From NCBI GenBank assembly GCA_017511005.1, contig JAFWLP010000038.1, positions 1 through 64,000 on the forward strand: DNA of 64,000 nucleotides, written 5' to 3'. The DNA is from Clostridiales bacterium (GTDB taxonomy: Bacteria; Bacillota; Clostridia; Saccharofermentanales; Saccharofermentanaceae). Of this stretch, positions 33,616 through 43,485 are shown in pieces; positions within the stretch are counted from its first letter, which is position 1, and every line of letters starts with the position of its first letter. The position numbers and the translations under genes were made by a program. The notes under the pieces were generated by a model. It saw only the letters and a list, made by a program, of their open reading frames with translations. It searched no databases and had not been told where the DNA came from.

Positions 33616-34551
33616 TCAGCTGACCGTTGATCTCAGATAATCCAAAGCCTGTTTCTTGTTCTTCTCAACTGCAAGTATGAGTTCATCTTTTGACTTATAC
33701 TGCTCCTCCGGTCTCAGGAAGTGCAGCAGTTCCACGGTGAATACGGCTCCGTATATGTCCTCGTCAAAATCAAAGATGAACGTCTCGGCAACATCATTGA
33801 CGGCATCTTCAAGAGTCGGCCGTCTGCCGATATTCGTAACGCCGTAAAGCACACGCTGTCCCAGACGGATGCGGGATACATAGACGCCTCTTCTTACGAC
33901 AAATTTATCATCGGGGATATTGAGATTTGCAGTGGGGAATCCCATCGTCCTGCCGAGCATCTTGCCCTGAACGCAGCATCCGGAATACGAATAGTCCCTT
34001 CCGCCGCAAAGATCCCTTGCAAGATCCGCATCACCGTCCTCAAGCGTTTTACGGAGCCATGTCGTCGATATCTTTTTGTCTGTTCCTTCAAGAAGCCGGT
34101 CCCTGACCACGATCACGCGGAGGCCGTTTGCCTTCGCAAATTCCCTGATCATACCGGCATCGCCTCTCGCATTCCGGCCGAATCTGTAATCCTCACCCAG
34201 AACAATAGTATCGGCAACAGCACGGTAAAGGATGATATCCGTAAGATACTGTTCCGGTTCCATGTCTTTTACGGCATCGAAATCAAGCACCAGCAGTTCA
34301 TCCGCGCCGAGACCGTCGATCAGCTTCAGCCTCTCGCCGGCGGTATAGAGTGGCTTTGAATCTGATTTATTAAGGTTCTTAAAAGTCTGGACCGTTGATA
34401 TAAGTCCGTCTCTTTCAGCCGTTTCCACGGTCTTGCTGATGATGTCCATGTGTCCGCGGTGTATGCCGTCAAAAAGACCGAGTGCGATCACTCTGCCTTT
34501 TGTTCCGAGCGGCAGGTCTTCAAGACCGTATGTGGTGCAGACTTTAATCAT
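33616..34551 (-). CDS. ribF: Bifunctional riboflavin kinase / FAD synthetase
   Basis: 311 aa. The N-terminal FAD synthetase half has GLFDGIHRGH and the C-terminal riboflavin kinase half has GRTMGFPTANL and YGVTNIGRRPT. It makes FMN and FAD. The ATG overlaps the truB stop by 8 bp and GAGAGG lies 10 bp upstream inside truB. Last gene of the rimP-nusA run. A 120-bp gap to lgt follows without a clear terminator. Confidence 0.96.
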   Translation of the reverse strand: MIKVCTTYGLEDLPLGTKGRVIALGLFDGIHRGHMDIISKTVETAERDGLISTVQTFKNLNKSDSKPLYTAGERLKLIDGLGADELLVLDFDAVKDMEPEQYLTDIILYRAVADTIVLGEDYRFGRNARGDAGMIREFAKANGLRVIVVRDRLLEGTDKKISTTWLRKTLEDGDADLARDLCGGRDYSYSGCCVQGKMLGRTMGFPTANLNIPDDKFVVRRGVYVSRIRLGQRVLYGVTNIGRRPTLEDAVNDVAETFIFDFDEDIYGAVFTVELLHFLRPEEQYKSKDELILAVEKNKKQALDYLRSTVS

Positions 34552-35485
34552 GATCGTAAAGCCTCTCTATCCTCATAATAACCGAGCCATTCTCTTCAGC
34601 GGGATATACGACCGCGATCAGCCTGCCCTCATGTGTCGCTCTGTAATACTCTCTGGAATCTCCGGCAGCATCAACGTCATACGGAAACCTGATCTTTCTT
34701 CCGAACCTGATATCTTCCGCCTGCTTTGCGCCGAGCTTAATCTCGGGAAGAAAGCTTATTGTCTCCGAAGCGTCTCTTACGAAAGAATAATCACCCGAAT
34801 CAGCCATGCTCCTGAGTTCTTCGGGAGTATATGCGTCCTTTACGCTGAACTGGCCGTTAACGGTCCTGCGCAATGATCCCGCATAAGCGCCGAATCCAGT
34901 AATGTTCCCGAGATCGGAGCAGATAGTTCTGATATATGTTCCTTTGGAACACAGACAGTCAAAATCAACCGCAAGACCTTTATCAAGCTTCTCGATATTT
35001 GTCATTTCAAGAGAATGGATGGTAACGGGTACCGGCTTAAGATCAGGCGTCTCGCCGTTTCTTGCAAGTTCATACGCTTTCTTTCCGTCAATCTTCTTGG
35101 CTGAGAATGCAGGCGGAAGCTGTTCCCCGGTCTCCCTGACCTTAACGAACGCCTCCCGCAAAATCTTATAATCACTGTCCACAAGTTCAGCCAGCACTTC
35201 TCCGGAAGGATAATCCTCAGAGATGAAATATCCCGTCTTATCCATCGTATCGGTCCTTGCACCGAAAATGCATTTGCAGGAATAACCCTTGTCAAACCCT
35301 TCGCAGAATCTCAGGAACTTAAGTCCCTTGCCTACAAAGACAGGCAGGAGTCCCGTCGCGAAAGGATCAAGCGTCCCGAGATGGCCGACTTTGCGCGTAC
35401 CCAAAAGGCTGCCGACAAAACGGTCCGTCTTAAAGGATGTCCATCCCTCAGGTTTATCTACAAGGATAAATCCGTCCTGAATCAT
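34544..35485 (-). CDS. truB: tRNA pseudouridine55 synthase TruB
   Basis: 313 aa. It has GHLGTLDPFATGLLPV with the catalytic aspartate, and KPEGWTSF near the N-terminus. It makes pseudouridine 55 in the T loop of tRNAs. It overlaps nrnA by 4 bp. Confidence 0.96.
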   Translation of the reverse strand: MIQDGFILVDKPEGWTSFKTDRFVGSLLGTRKVGHLGTLDPFATGLLPVFVGKGLKFLRFCEGFDKGYSCKCIFGARTDTMDKTGYFISEDYPSGEVLAELVDSDYKILREAFVKVRETGEQLPPAFSAKKIDGKKAYELARNGETPDLKPVPVTIHSLEMTNIEKLDKGLAVDFDCLCSKGTYIRTICSDLGNITGFGAYAGSLRRTVNGQFSVKDAYTPEELRSMADSGDYSFVRDASETISFLPEIKLGAKQAEDIRFGRKIRFPYDVDAAGDSREYYRATHEGRLIAVVYPAEENGSVIMRIERLYDHD

Positions 35486-36549
35486 AGTTCAGCTTTTACC
35501 CTCTTTATGACTTCTTCGGCAACCGCGTTTATGTCGCCGTCCTTCACGGTAAACCCTGCGGCTCTTACATGACCGCCGCCGCCAAAGCCCTCGGCAAACC
35601 TCGAACAGTCAAAATATTCCTGCGACCGTATGTTGCCTCTGATCTCGCCTGATTCAAGCTGTCTTAACACTATCGCGAGTTCAACGCCGTCAATGTCACG
35701 CATGGCTGATACGACATCATCCACGCCGTCAGGTCCGGCATTATATTCAACGAACTGCGAATAAGGAACCACCGTCAGCGCAAATCTGTCATCACAGAAA
35801 AACTGCACTTCCGATCTGGCTTTCGCGGATAAAAGAAACTTCTGCTTCGTCTTGCGGTCGAAAAGGTTATAGCAGACTTCGGAAATATCCCCGCCGAGTC
35901 CGATCAGCTGACCTGCCGCCTCCAGAGTCTCAGGACGTGTATTCTTAAATGTGAATCTTCCGGTATCGGTTACTATTCCTGCAAGGACAGCCTTCGCCGA
36001 ATTAGGTGTAAGGATATCTCTCATGTCCATGCCGGTGATCTCCGAGATCTGCTGCGCAACATAGAATACCATCTCCGACGCGGAAGAAGCATCAGGATCT
36101 ATCCAGAGATTATCGGTCCGCGAGGTGACGGATGCATGGTGGTCTATAACGATCTTGTTTTCGATGGAGTCAAAGATATCTCCGCAGAAACCCATCCTCG
36201 AACCTTCGGAACAGTCTGTTGCAATTGCCGCGCCTATCTTCCTGCCGCCAATTGTCCGGGAAGCAGCGAATTCCTCAGCCATTGCGGAATCACCGTTCGG
36301 ATGGAAAAACAGATCATCGATCCCGAGGAAATTCATGTTGTACGGCAGATTTTCCGGGATGGCGACGTAAGCTTCCGCCCCAAGGCTTCTAATCATACTG
36401 CAGATCCCGGAAGCAGAACCGACGCAGTCCCCGTCAACACTCCTGTGAAGGAAGATGAGAATGATCTCATCATCTCTTTTGACCTTCTCTATAACGCTTA
36501 AGATGTTCTTTGCGCTTCTGGCGCTTCCTTCCCTATAGCGTTCTATCAT
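35482..36549 (-). CDS. nrnA: DHH-family phosphoesterase (NrnA type, nanoRNase / pAp phosphatase)
   Basis: 355 aa. DHH motifs HRSVDGDCVGSASG (metal-binding) and VIDHHAS are followed by a DHHA1 domain ending in GFGGGGHVRAAGF. It degrades 2-5-nt RNA and 3'-phosphoadenosine 5'-phosphate. Position between rbfA and truB is the Firmicutes norm. Confidence 0.94.
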   Translation of the reverse strand: MIERYREGSARSAKNILSVIEKVKRDDEIILIFLHRSVDGDCVGSASGICSMIRSLGAEAYVAIPENLPYNMNFLGIDDLFFHPNGDSAMAEEFAASRTIGGRKIGAAIATDCSEGSRMGFCGDIFDSIENKIVIDHHASVTSRTDNLWIDPDASSASEMVFYVAQQISEITGMDMRDILTPNSAKAVLAGIVTDTGRFTFKNTRPETLEAAGQLIGLGGDISEVCYNLFDRKTKQKFLLSAKARSEVQFFCDDRFALTVVPYSQFVEYNAGPDGVDDVVSAMRDIDGVELAIVLRQLESGEIRGNIRSQEYFDCSRFAEGFGGGGHVRAAGFTVKDGDINAVAEEVIKRVKAEL

Positions 36550-36600
36550 CGGTGATTCTCCATTCAGTTACACTTACAAAAGCAATGGTGAAGAAGCGCA

Positions 36601-37014
36601 TCACGCTTCTCCACCATCATCTTCTTTGTTTGCATTCTTTTCTTCTCTGGCAAGTCTTCTTGCTTCGTCTTCTTTAATCGTCTGATCGATCAGAGCCTCC
36701 ATCCTGAGTGCGTTGTTCAGGGTATTGTCCAGCTTGAAGCTCAATTCGGGGGCAACCCTGAGATTGATCTCCTGCACGGTCTCATAACGGATGAAGCCTT
36801 TCGCATGCTCTATCGCTTCCATCGCCTCTTTTTGAGTCTTCTCGTCACCATAGACGGAGATGAAAACAGTGGCATGGGACAGGTCCCGGCTCATTTTGAC
36901 AGACGTAACCGAAGTCAGCAAAGGAACCCTCGGATCCTTTAACTTGGTTGAGATGATAGTCGAGATGATCTTCTGGATCTCATCACCGACTATCTCCGGT
37001 CTTCTGTTTTTCAT
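36601..37014 (-). CDS. rbfA: Ribosome-binding factor A
   Basis: 137 aa. KH-like fold with IVGDEIQKIISTIISTKLKD and DLSHATVFISVYGDE. It helps mature the 30S subunit 5' end. The ATG at 37014 is chosen as AGAGGGA lies just upstream and the family starts with M-K/R-N-R-R. Longer upstream frame overlaps infB. Confidence 0.95.
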   Translation of the reverse strand: MKNRRPEIVGDEIQKIISTIISTKLKDPRVPLLTSVTSVKMSRDLSHATVFISVYGDEKTQKEAMEAIEHAKGFIRYETVQEINLRVAPELSFKLDNTLNNALRMEALIDQTIKEDEARRLAREEKNANKEDDGGEA

Positions 37015-37015
37015 A

Positions 37016-39838
37016 TCAGTCCCTCTTAACCTCGATGTTGCCGAATGCCTCGATAACATCGCCGATCTTTATGTCGTTATATCTTTCAACCGTAAGTCCG
37101 CATTCATGTCCTGATAAGACTTCCCTTACGGAATCCCTCTCATGCTGCAGTGAACCGAGAACGCCGGTATATACGACAACATCATCTCTTATGACTCTTA
37201 CGTTGGAAGATCTCTGGATCTTTCCGTCAGTAACATAGCAGCCGCCGATAGTACCGATACCGCTGACCTTGAAGAGCTGTCTGACTTCCGCATGGCCCCA
37301 GACGACCTCTTCGATCTTGGGCGCGAGCATACCCTTCATGGCGTTCTCGACATCCTCTATCGCATTGTAGATAACGCTGTAAAGTCTTACGTCAACACCG
37401 GTCTCTTTAGCCTTATCTGTGATCATCTGTGAAGGTCTTACGTTGAAGCCGATGATGATGGCGTTGGATACGTCAGCAAGAACGATATCGGACTCGTTAA
37501 TGGCACCGACACCACCGTGGATGACGTTGATCTTGACCTCGTCATTTGAAAGCTTCTCAAGAGACTGCTGAACCGCTTCGACGGAACCCTGTACGTCAGC
37601 CTTGATGATGATGTTCAGATCCTTGACATCGCCTGCTGCCATCTGTGCTGCGAGAGTATCAAGGCTCATCTTGGATGATCTGTGGATCCTCTCTTCCCTC
37701 TGCTTGATCTTACGCTTCTCAACAAGCTGTCTTGCAGTCTTGTCATCAGATACGGCGAAAAGGATCTCGCCTGCCTCAGGCACTTCCGGCAGACCAAGTA
37801 TCTCAACCGGGATCGAAGGACCGGCCTTCTTGATCGGAGCGCCCTTATCATCATACATGGCTCTTACATTACCGAGGACAGGTCCGCATACGATGGTATC
37901 GCCCTGTCTCAGTGTACCGCGCTGAATGAGGACTGATGCTACAGGACCTCTGTTCTTATCGAGCTTTGCCTCGATAACCGCACCCTTTGCCTGACCCTTC
38001 GGATCAGCTTTGAGTTCCATGACGTCTGCAGTAAGAAGAACGTTCTCGAGAAGGTCATCTATACCCGTACCCTGCTTTGCCGAGATTGGGACCATGATTG
38101 TCTGTCCGCCCCATTCTTCGCAGATAAGTCCGTAATTCGTAAGCTCCTGCTTTACCCTGTCGGGATTTGCTCCCGGTTTGTCGATCTTGTTGATTGCAAC
38201 GATGATCTCCGTATTAGCTGCCCTGGCGTGGTTGATGGCCTCAATGGTCTGAGGCATTACGCCGTCATCCGCAGCAACTACAAGAATGGCGATATCCGTG
38301 AACTGCGCGCCTCTTGCTCTCATCGTCGTGAATGCTTCGTGACCCGGAGTATCAAGGAATGTGATCTGACGTCCCTTGAGACGCACCGTATATGCACCGA
38401 TCTTCTGCGTGATTCCGCCGGCCTCGCCCTCGGTTACGTTTGCAGAACGGATCTTGTCGAGGAGCGAAGTCTTACCATGGTCAACGTGACCCATGACTAC
38501 GACAACCGGAGGTCTCGGTTCGAGGTTCTCGGGATTGTCAACATCGTCAAAGAGGATATCCTCTTCCGTCTTCTCTTCAAGCAATTCCGCATTGATGCCG
38601 AAGCTGTCGGCAACAAGACACGCAGTATCGAAATCAAGTTCCTGGTTGATGGACGCCATAACGCCAAGCTTCATCAGCGCCATGATGATGTCAGAACTCT
38701 TCTTGCCGATACCTTCAGCAAATTCCTTAACAGTGATGAATGCAGGGATCTTGATCTCCGTGATCACCTGTTCAATGACAGCCTGCTGTTCAGACTGCTT
38801 CTTTTTCTTCTTTCTGAAAGAGAAATCGTCATAATCACCGTCACTGTTTACGCGTCCGCTGAACTGTGCGGAACGTGACTGCTTTCTCTTATCGACGGAA
38901 GCATTCTTCTCGCCGTCTCTTCTCTCGGAACTGTTGTGCTTCTTATCAAAAGCACTCTTCTCGGCGTAAGAGGATCTGCTCTTCTTTGCATCCTCAATGG
39001 GAGCCTCAGTTCTCGGCTTGGGAGCTTTTCTGAACTGGGGACGTGCATTATCCTCATCCTTATCTTTATCGAATCCGCCGGCAGGTTTCTGGAATCCGCC
39101 TTTGTGCTGATAACCGGGAGTATTGCTTCTTACGGGACTCTTCTTATCCCTGCCGGCATAAGTGATCACCGTGGAACTCCTGATGGTCTCGCCTCTTGCG
39201 GGAACATCGGGAAGTGATATGACGGCTGATGACAGCCTGGGCTTTGCGGCAGGTTTTACCTCGGGAGCTTTCTCCTCCTTAACAGGTTCAGCCTTAACCT
39301 CCGGCTTCTCTTCTTTCTTGGCTTCAGCCTTGACTTCTTCCTTTACTTCCGGCTTCTTCTCAACGGAAACTTCCGGTTCCTTCTCAGGCTTTTCCTCAAC
39401 CTTTGCAGTCTTTGCCGCAGCCGGTTTCCTGGCAGGTTTCTTCGCTTCGGGAGCAGCTTCTTCTGCTCCGTTTCCGGATTCCTGGTGTTCAGCTTCCTTC
39501 TTCGCAGGTGCCTTCTTTGCGGCAGGTTCTGCTTTGGCCGCTGTTTTCCTTGCGGTCTTCTTTTCTTCTGCCGGTTTCTCTTCTGCTTTTTCTTCAGCAG
39601 CAGCCTTCTTGGCAGGTGCTTTCTTAACCGGTTTGACAGTTTCCGTCTCCGGTGCCTTGACAGGAGCAGGTTCCACTACCTCGGCTTTTGTCACGGCTGC
39701 TGGAGCCGCAGGTGCTGGCGGTGTTTCCGCCGTCTCCTCTGTCTTCTTCTTATGCACTCTTCCGAGCCTCATCTTCTTGCTGCCGGAAACGCCACCGACA
39801 GTCAGACCGCTCTTCTTGTTCTCATTATCTTCACTCAT
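37016..39838 (-). CDS. infB: Translation initiation factor IF-2
   Basis: 940 aa. Residues 1 to about 365 are disordered and rich in Lys, Ala, Glu and Pro, much longer than in many Firmicutes. IF2-N lies at about 367-420. The GTPase domain has G1 GHVDHGKT (about 450), DTPGH, and NKID, followed by the beta-barrel and IF2-C domains. It brings fMet-tRNA to the 30S subunit. The ATG at 39838 overlaps the ylxQ stop (TGATG) and has GGAGG 10 bp upstream. Confidence 0.97.
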   Translation of the reverse strand: MSEDNENKKSGLTVGGVSGSKKMRLGRVHKKKTEETAETPPAPAAPAAVTKAEVVEPAPVKAPETETVKPVKKAPAKKAAAEEKAEEKPAEEKKTARKTAAKAEPAAKKAPAKKEAEHQESGNGAEEAAPEAKKPARKPAAAKTAKVEEKPEKEPEVSVEKKPEVKEEVKAEAKKEEKPEVKAEPVKEEKAPEVKPAAKPRLSSAVISLPDVPARGETIRSSTVITYAGRDKKSPVRSNTPGYQHKGGFQKPAGGFDKDKDEDNARPQFRKAPKPRTEAPIEDAKKSRSSYAEKSAFDKKHNSSERRDGEKNASVDKRKQSRSAQFSGRVNSDGDYDDFSFRKKKKKQSEQQAVIEQVITEIKIPAFITVKEFAEGIGKKSSDIIMALMKLGVMASINQELDFDTACLVADSFGINAELLEEKTEEDILFDDVDNPENLEPRPPVVVVMGHVDHGKTSLLDKIRSANVTEGEAGGITQKIGAYTVRLKGRQITFLDTPGHEAFTTMRARGAQFTDIAILVVAADDGVMPQTIEAINHARAANTEIIVAINKIDKPGANPDRVKQELTNYGLICEEWGGQTIMVPISAKQGTGIDDLLENVLLTADVMELKADPKGQAKGAVIEAKLDKNRGPVASVLIQRGTLRQGDTIVCGPVLGNVRAMYDDKGAPIKKAGPSIPVEILGLPEVPEAGEILFAVSDDKTARQLVEKRKIKQREERIHRSSKMSLDTLAAQMAAGDVKDLNIIIKADVQGSVEAVQQSLEKLSNDEVKINVIHGGVGAINESDIVLADVSNAIIIGFNVRPSQMITDKAKETGVDVRLYSVIYNAIEDVENAMKGMLAPKIEEVVWGHAEVRQLFKVSGIGTIGGCYVTDGKIQRSSNVRVIRDDVVVYTGVLGSLQHERDSVREVLSGHECGLTVERYNDIKIGDVIEAFGNIEVKRD

Positions 39839-40170
39839 CAAGTATCTTCCTCCTCGCCTATTGTCTCGAGTATGGCGGAAATCCCTTCCGCAAAGCTTTT
39901 GTCAGTAATAGCCGCAACTGTTCTGTTTGGCTTGCCTAATGCATCTCCCAATTCTTCAGACGTCGAGAAACTGTAGCATGTGATCTCATCATCACCGTTC
40001 AGGTTCTTCAATATCTTTTCCAGGGAGTTCCTGGAAATGTCACGGGTGATTATCAGGAGTTTCACGTTGTTTGAACGGATGGCTCCGGTAACTGCATCGC
40101 TTCCCGATACAACTTTTCCCGCGCGGGCAGCAAGCCCGATCATTCCAAGTGCTCTTTCCTTATCTGTCAT
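39838..40170 (-). CDS. ylxQ: L7Ae-family RNA-binding protein YlxQ
   Basis: 110 aa with the L7Ae/L30e fold: [20 protein letters not shown] near the start and [13 protein letters not shown] after it. It likely binds kink-turn RNA; its physiological role is unclear. Overlaps rnpM by 11 bp. Conserved position between rnpM and infB. Confidence 0.92.
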   Translation of the reverse strand: MTDKERALGMIGLAARAGKVVSGSDAVTGAIRSNNVKLLIITRDISRNSLEKILKNLNGDDEITCYSFSTSEELGDALGKPNRTVAAITDKSFAEGISAILETIGEEEDT

Positions 40171-40444
40171 CAGTTTTCTTTATGCTCCCCAGGATAGTTC
40201 CCGAAAGCTCTTTAATCTCTTCTTCCGTCAAAGGCTTCTTCAGTCCTTTGGAAAGTCTGGCTGCCTTCTTAAGCTCAGCAGTTATGCATTCCTCGTTGGG
40301 ACAGAGATATGCGCCTCTTCCGGCAAGCTTACCGGTCGGGTCGTACACCACGTTCCCTTCAGGTGTCAGAACTACGCGAAGGAGATCATTCTTGTCTCTT
40401 ACCGTTCTGCAGGATACACAACTTCTTTGCGGCTTTTTCTTCAT
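40160..40444 (-). CDS. rnpM: YlxR/RnpM, RNase P modulator
   Basis: 94 aa, DUF448. It has RSCVSCRTVRDKNDLLR and the GRGAYLCPNEEC motif. In Bacillus the homologue binds and inhibits RNase P RNA. Lies 22 bp after nusA. Confidence 0.93.
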   Translation of the reverse strand: MKKKPQRSCVSCRTVRDKNDLLRVVLTPEGNVVYDPTGKLAGRGAYLCPNEECITAELKKAARLSKGLKKPLTEEEIKELSGTILGSIKKTDDR

Positions 40445-40466
40445 ATCTTAAAACGCTCTGCCGGGA

Positions 40467-41639
40467 TCATTCCTCTTTGCCGGTCTCATCATCAACGACC
40501 TTGAAGTCATCAATAAGTGCCTTTGATGCCTCAACGCTCTCGTCGGATTCTTTCTTGATGTCGATCTTGAATCCTGTGAGTCTTGCGGCAAGACGGACAT
40601 TCTGGCCGCTCTTGCCGATCGCGAGCGAGAACTGCTGATCGGGAACGATGACCTTTGCGTATCTCTCAACTTCGCCGTTCTCATTTGTCGTGATCTCAGT
40701 ATCAACCCTGGATACCTTTGCAGGCTGAAGGGCTTCGCTGATAAAAAGAGCGGGATCTTCCTTCCAGTCAACGATGTCGATCTTCTCTTCGGCAAGCTCG
40801 TTCATGATCTGCTGAACTCTCTGGCCCCTCTGGCCAACGCAGGAACCCTTTGCATCGATATCCGGATCCTTTGAGTAAACGGCAACCTTTGTTCTTGAGC
40901 CTGCCTCTCTTGCGACAGATCTGATGATTACGTCACCGGCCTTGATCTCAGGTACTTCGAGCTCGAAAAGCTTAGTTACAAGTCTTGCGTCAGTTCTTGA
41001 AAGTACGACTGAAGGTCTTCCGTTTGCTTCCTCAACGCCCATTACAAGGAACTTCATGATCCTGTCCTGATCATAATGCTCATTGCGGTTGTTTCTGATC
41101 TGGCCGTCGTGCTTTACGATAGCTTCGGCACGGCCGATATTGACATAAACGTTCCTTGCATCTTTACGGACAATGGTACCTGAAGTGATCTCTCCGATCT
41201 TACCGGAGAATTCCTTCTCGATCTTCAGGGACTCGGCATCTCTGAGCTTCTGGTTGATCGCATTCTTGGCAGCGCTGGCTGCAAGGCGTCCCAGGTCTTC
41301 AACGTCGATACCGATCTCGATCTCGTCTCCGACTTCAACATCCTCATATCCCAGTTCCTTGGCTGCTTCTATTGAGATCTCGTTAGCTTCATCGATAACG
41401 TCGTCAACAACTTCCGCAAGTTTGTAAACATAGATCTCACCGGTCTCTCTGTCGATCTCGGCACTGACGGACTTGATATCCTGTTTGTTGCCGCCGAACT
41501 CACGTCTGTATGCTGCAACAAGACCGCTCTCGATAGCCTGGAACACTTCCTCCTCGTCGATGTCTCTCTCCTCTGCGAGGAGCTTAACGAGGCTTACTAT
41601 TGTATCCTTAGGTTCCTCTTCATTTTTCTTTCTGGGCAT
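40467..41639 (-). CDS. nusA: Transcription termination/antitermination factor NusA
   Basis: 390 aa. N-terminal RNAP-binding domain, S1 domain (SGTIVRKDARNVYVNIGRAE), then two KH domains (DIDAKGSCVGQRGQRVQ and FSLAIGKSGQNVRLA). It lacks the C-terminal acidic repeats of E. coli NusA, as is usual in Firmicutes. The operon leader has a terminator that NusA may use to control itself. Confidence 0.96.
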   Translation of the reverse strand: MPRKKNEEEPKDTIVSLVKLLAEERDIDEEEVFQAIESGLVAAYRREFGGNKQDIKSVSAEIDRETGEIYVYKLAEVVDDVIDEANEISIEAAKELGYEDVEVGDEIEIGIDVEDLGRLAASAAKNAINQKLRDAESLKIEKEFSGKIGEITSGTIVRKDARNVYVNIGRAEAIVKHDGQIRNNRNEHYDQDRIMKFLVMGVEEANGRPSVVLSRTDARLVTKLFELEVPEIKAGDVIIRSVAREAGSRTKVAVYSKDPDIDAKGSCVGQRGQRVQQIMNELAEEKIDIVDWKEDPALFISEALQPAKVSRVDTEITTNENGEVERYAKVIVPDQQFSLAIGKSGQNVRLAARLTGFKIDIKKESDESVEASKALIDDFKVVDDETGKEE

Positions 41640-41657
41640 TGTATATTTCCTCCTGAC

Positions 41658-42122
41658 TTAAAAATCTATATGACGTACGGCCTTGGCAATATCCTCAAAT
41701 CCGAGAGTGATCTCTTCGCCGTTATCAAAAACAAATGTCGCCTTGTCGCCTTCCGCGCCCTTTATCACGGCAGTAAAGCTCTTCTTGCCTTCAACGGGTC
41801 GGTAAAGCGAGATGTCGGCTTTCTCACCGCTGTATCTGTTGTAATCCTTATCAGTCTCCAGAGGTCTGGTAAGTCCGGGCGAAGAGACTTCAAAGAAATC
41901 CGGATCAATGGATGCCTGTTCATCGAATATCGGATCCACTGCACGGCTTACCGTCTCGCAGTCATCGATACCGATGCCGCCGCGCTTATCGATATAAAGA
42001 GTAAGGACCATTCCCCTGGCCTCTTTGACGTAAGAACAATCCACAAGATCAAAACCGAGTCCGGCTACAACCGGTTCGGCAAGCTCAAACGCTTCCTGCG
42101 CTATCTTGGATCTTTTAGCCAA
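41658..42122 (-). CDS. rimP: Ribosome maturation factor RimP
   Basis: 154 aa. Conserved LTLYIDKRGGIGIDDCETVS and VSSPGLTRPLETDKDY. Needed for 30S assembly. First gene of the nine-gene run rimP to ribF. The attenuator at 42140-42172 lies in its leader. Confidence 0.95.
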   Translation of the reverse strand: MAKRSKIAQEAFELAEPVVAGLGFDLVDCSYVKEARGMVLTLYIDKRGGIGIDDCETVSRAVDPIFDEQASIDPDFFEVSSPGLTRPLETDKDYNRYSGEKADISLYRPVEGKKSFTAVIKGAEGDKATFVFDNGEEITLGFEDIAKAVRHIDF

Positions 42123-42139
42123 ATCTTTTCTCCTTTACA

Positions 42140-42172
42140 ACAAAAAACGGACACGCAAAATGCTGTCCGTTC
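42140..42172 (-). terminator. Leader terminator (attenuator) upstream of rimP-nusA
   Basis: Minus-strand stem ACGGACA/TGTCCGT (42147-42170) followed by TTTTTTG. It lies between the promoter at 42200-42228 and the rimP start. The gene on the other side is divergent, so it can only act on the rimP transcript itself. In Bacillus subtilis NusA controls its own operon by such a leader terminator. Confidence 0.8.
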
Positions 42173-42199
42173 GTAAAAAACTCTTTTATGAACTGGCTT

Positions 42200-42228
42200 A
42201 TTTTACCACATAGGCAAGAATAGTGCAA
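42200..42228 (-). promoter_or_regulatory. Promoter of the rimP-nusA-infB operon
   Basis: Minus-strand TTGCAC (42223-42228), 17-bp spacer, TAAAAT (42200-42205). Predicted leader of about 70 nt. Confidence 0.7.
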
Positions 42229-42342
42229 ACCGAAAAATGTTCCTAATTTTTTACACTTTTATATTCATTTCGGGTGCTAATTACAGTAAAATAAGTCTAT
42301 CCAATTACCACATGGAAATATAATCCCTAAAGGAGACATTCT

Positions 42343-42750
42343 ATGATTAAACTTATTGCAGGACCTAAGGGTACGGGCAAAACAGCAAAGCTCGTCGATG
42401 ACATCAACGCAGTTGCAGCTACTGACAGCAACGTCGTATGCCTTGAGAGAGGCAACAGATTAGACCAGCTTCTTAAGCCCACAGTACGTCTTGTAAATAT
42501 GAAGGAATACCCCATCGAAGGTTTTGACCAGGTTCTCGCATTCATCTGCGGTATCTGCTCCAAAGATTACGACTTGACACATATCTATGTTGACGCGATC
42601 TGCAAAGTTGCAAACAATTACGATCCGGAAGGCCTCGGAGATTTCCTTATCAAGCTTGATGCATTCTTAAAGGACACGCCTGTTATTGCTACGATCCTTT
42701 TCAGCGGCGATGTAAACAGCCTCCCAGAAGAAGCAAGAAAGTTCGCTTAA
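42343..42750 (+). CDS. Small P-loop protein of unknown function
   Basis: 135 aa. It starts with a Walker A motif, GPKGTGKT, at residues 7-14. The remaining 120 residues hold no second obvious nucleotide-binding motif beyond HIYVDAI around residue 86, a possible Walker B strand. Small soluble protein with an AAGGAG ribosome site. Homologues are common in Clostridia without known function. It is transcribed away from rimP and ends at a terminator, so it is monocistronic. Confidence 0.75.
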   Translation: MIKLIAGPKGTGKTAKLVDDINAVAATDSNVVCLERGNRLDQLLKPTVRLVNMKEYPIEGFDQVLAFICGICSKDYDLTHIYVDAICKVANNYDPEGLGDFLIKLDAFLKDTPVIATILFSGDVNSLPEEARKFA

Positions 42751-42772
42751 CACAATTTACAACGTAAAACTT

Positions 42773-42803
42773 CCCGGGTCATTCTGAATGCCCGGGGTTT
42801 TAA
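42773..42803 (+). terminator. Terminator of the small P-loop gene
   Basis: Stem CCCGGG(T)CATT/AATGCCCGGG followed by GTTTTAAT. Confidence 0.7.
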
Positions 42804-42829
42804 TACTATTCCATCAGGAGGGAAAATAA

Positions 42830-43276
42830 ATGGGCTTAATTCAAGAATTCAAGGAATTCGCTCTCAAAGGCAACGTGGTTGACATGGCTATCGGTGTTAT
42901 CATCGGTGCTGCATTCAAGGACATCGTTACGTCTTTCACAGACAGCTTCATCAATCCTTTGATCGCTTCTGTCGGCGGTACTGATATCGCCGGATCCATC
43001 AGACTTCCGTGGGTTGATTACACAGGTCTGACACTTGAAGAGATCCAGAGCCTTTCACTCAACTATGGTGCGTTCATTACCGCCATCATCAATTTCCTTA
43101 TCATGGCATTGATCCTCTTCTTCATGCTCAAGGCCATCAATACTCTCAAGAGTGGGGTCGGCAAACTGAAGAAGGGCAAGAAGGCTGAAGAACCCGCACC
43201 TGCACCGGAGCCTTCTGATGAAGTTAAGCTTCTTACGGAGATCAAGGACCTCCTCAAAGCACAGAAGGGCAAGTAA
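42830..43276 (+). CDS. mscL: Large-conductance mechanosensitive channel MscL
   Basis: 148 aa. N-terminal amphipathic helix and first membrane segment FALKGNVVDMAIGVIIGAAF, second membrane segment near 82-105, and a basic cytoplasmic helix. It opens under membrane tension and protects from osmotic downshift. AGGAGGG ribosome site. Confidence 0.97.
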   Translation: MGLIQEFKEFALKGNVVDMAIGVIIGAAFKDIVTSFTDSFINPLIASVGGTDIAGSIRLPWVDYTGLTLEEIQSLSLNYGAFITAIINFLIMALILFFMLKAINTLKSGVGKLKKGKKAEEPAPAPEPSDEVKLLTEIKDLLKAQKGK

Positions 43277-43305
43277 ACTTTCAGTAATCAAATATGATCT
43301 TACCG

Positions 43306-43336
43306 GAGGCTGTCTCAAAATGAGATGGCCTCTTAT
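43306..43336 (+). terminator. Terminator of mscL
   Basis: Stem GAGGCTGTCTCA pairs with TGAGATGGCCTC (two G-U pairs) around AAA, followed by TTATTATG. Confidence 0.65.
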
Positions 43337-43428
43337 TATGTTTGTTTCGGCAATGCCTGCCTTAAGGTGTGCACTCAGGTTTCCGGAGCGGACTTAATAA
43401 CGGACCCTACTCAGGACTCTTCGCCCAA

Positions 43429-43460
43429 ACAAAAAGGAGCTGCCCGTAAGGCAGCCCCTT
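43429..43460 (-). terminator. Terminator of the YhbD-like/ArsR genes
   Basis: Minus-strand stem GGGGCTGCC/GGGCAGCTCC with a TTAC loop, followed by TTTTTG. Lies 25 bp after the ArsR stop. The span 43337-43428 holds nothing recognisable. Confidence 0.8.
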
Positions 43461-43485
43461 TCCGTGTGGTTCTTTATCGTACGGA

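Noticed and set aside
39162..39908. 248-aa plus-strand frame
   Set aside because: Shadow of the Lys/Ala/Glu-rich part of infB; the serine/alanine-rich translation is what the complement of such DNA yields.
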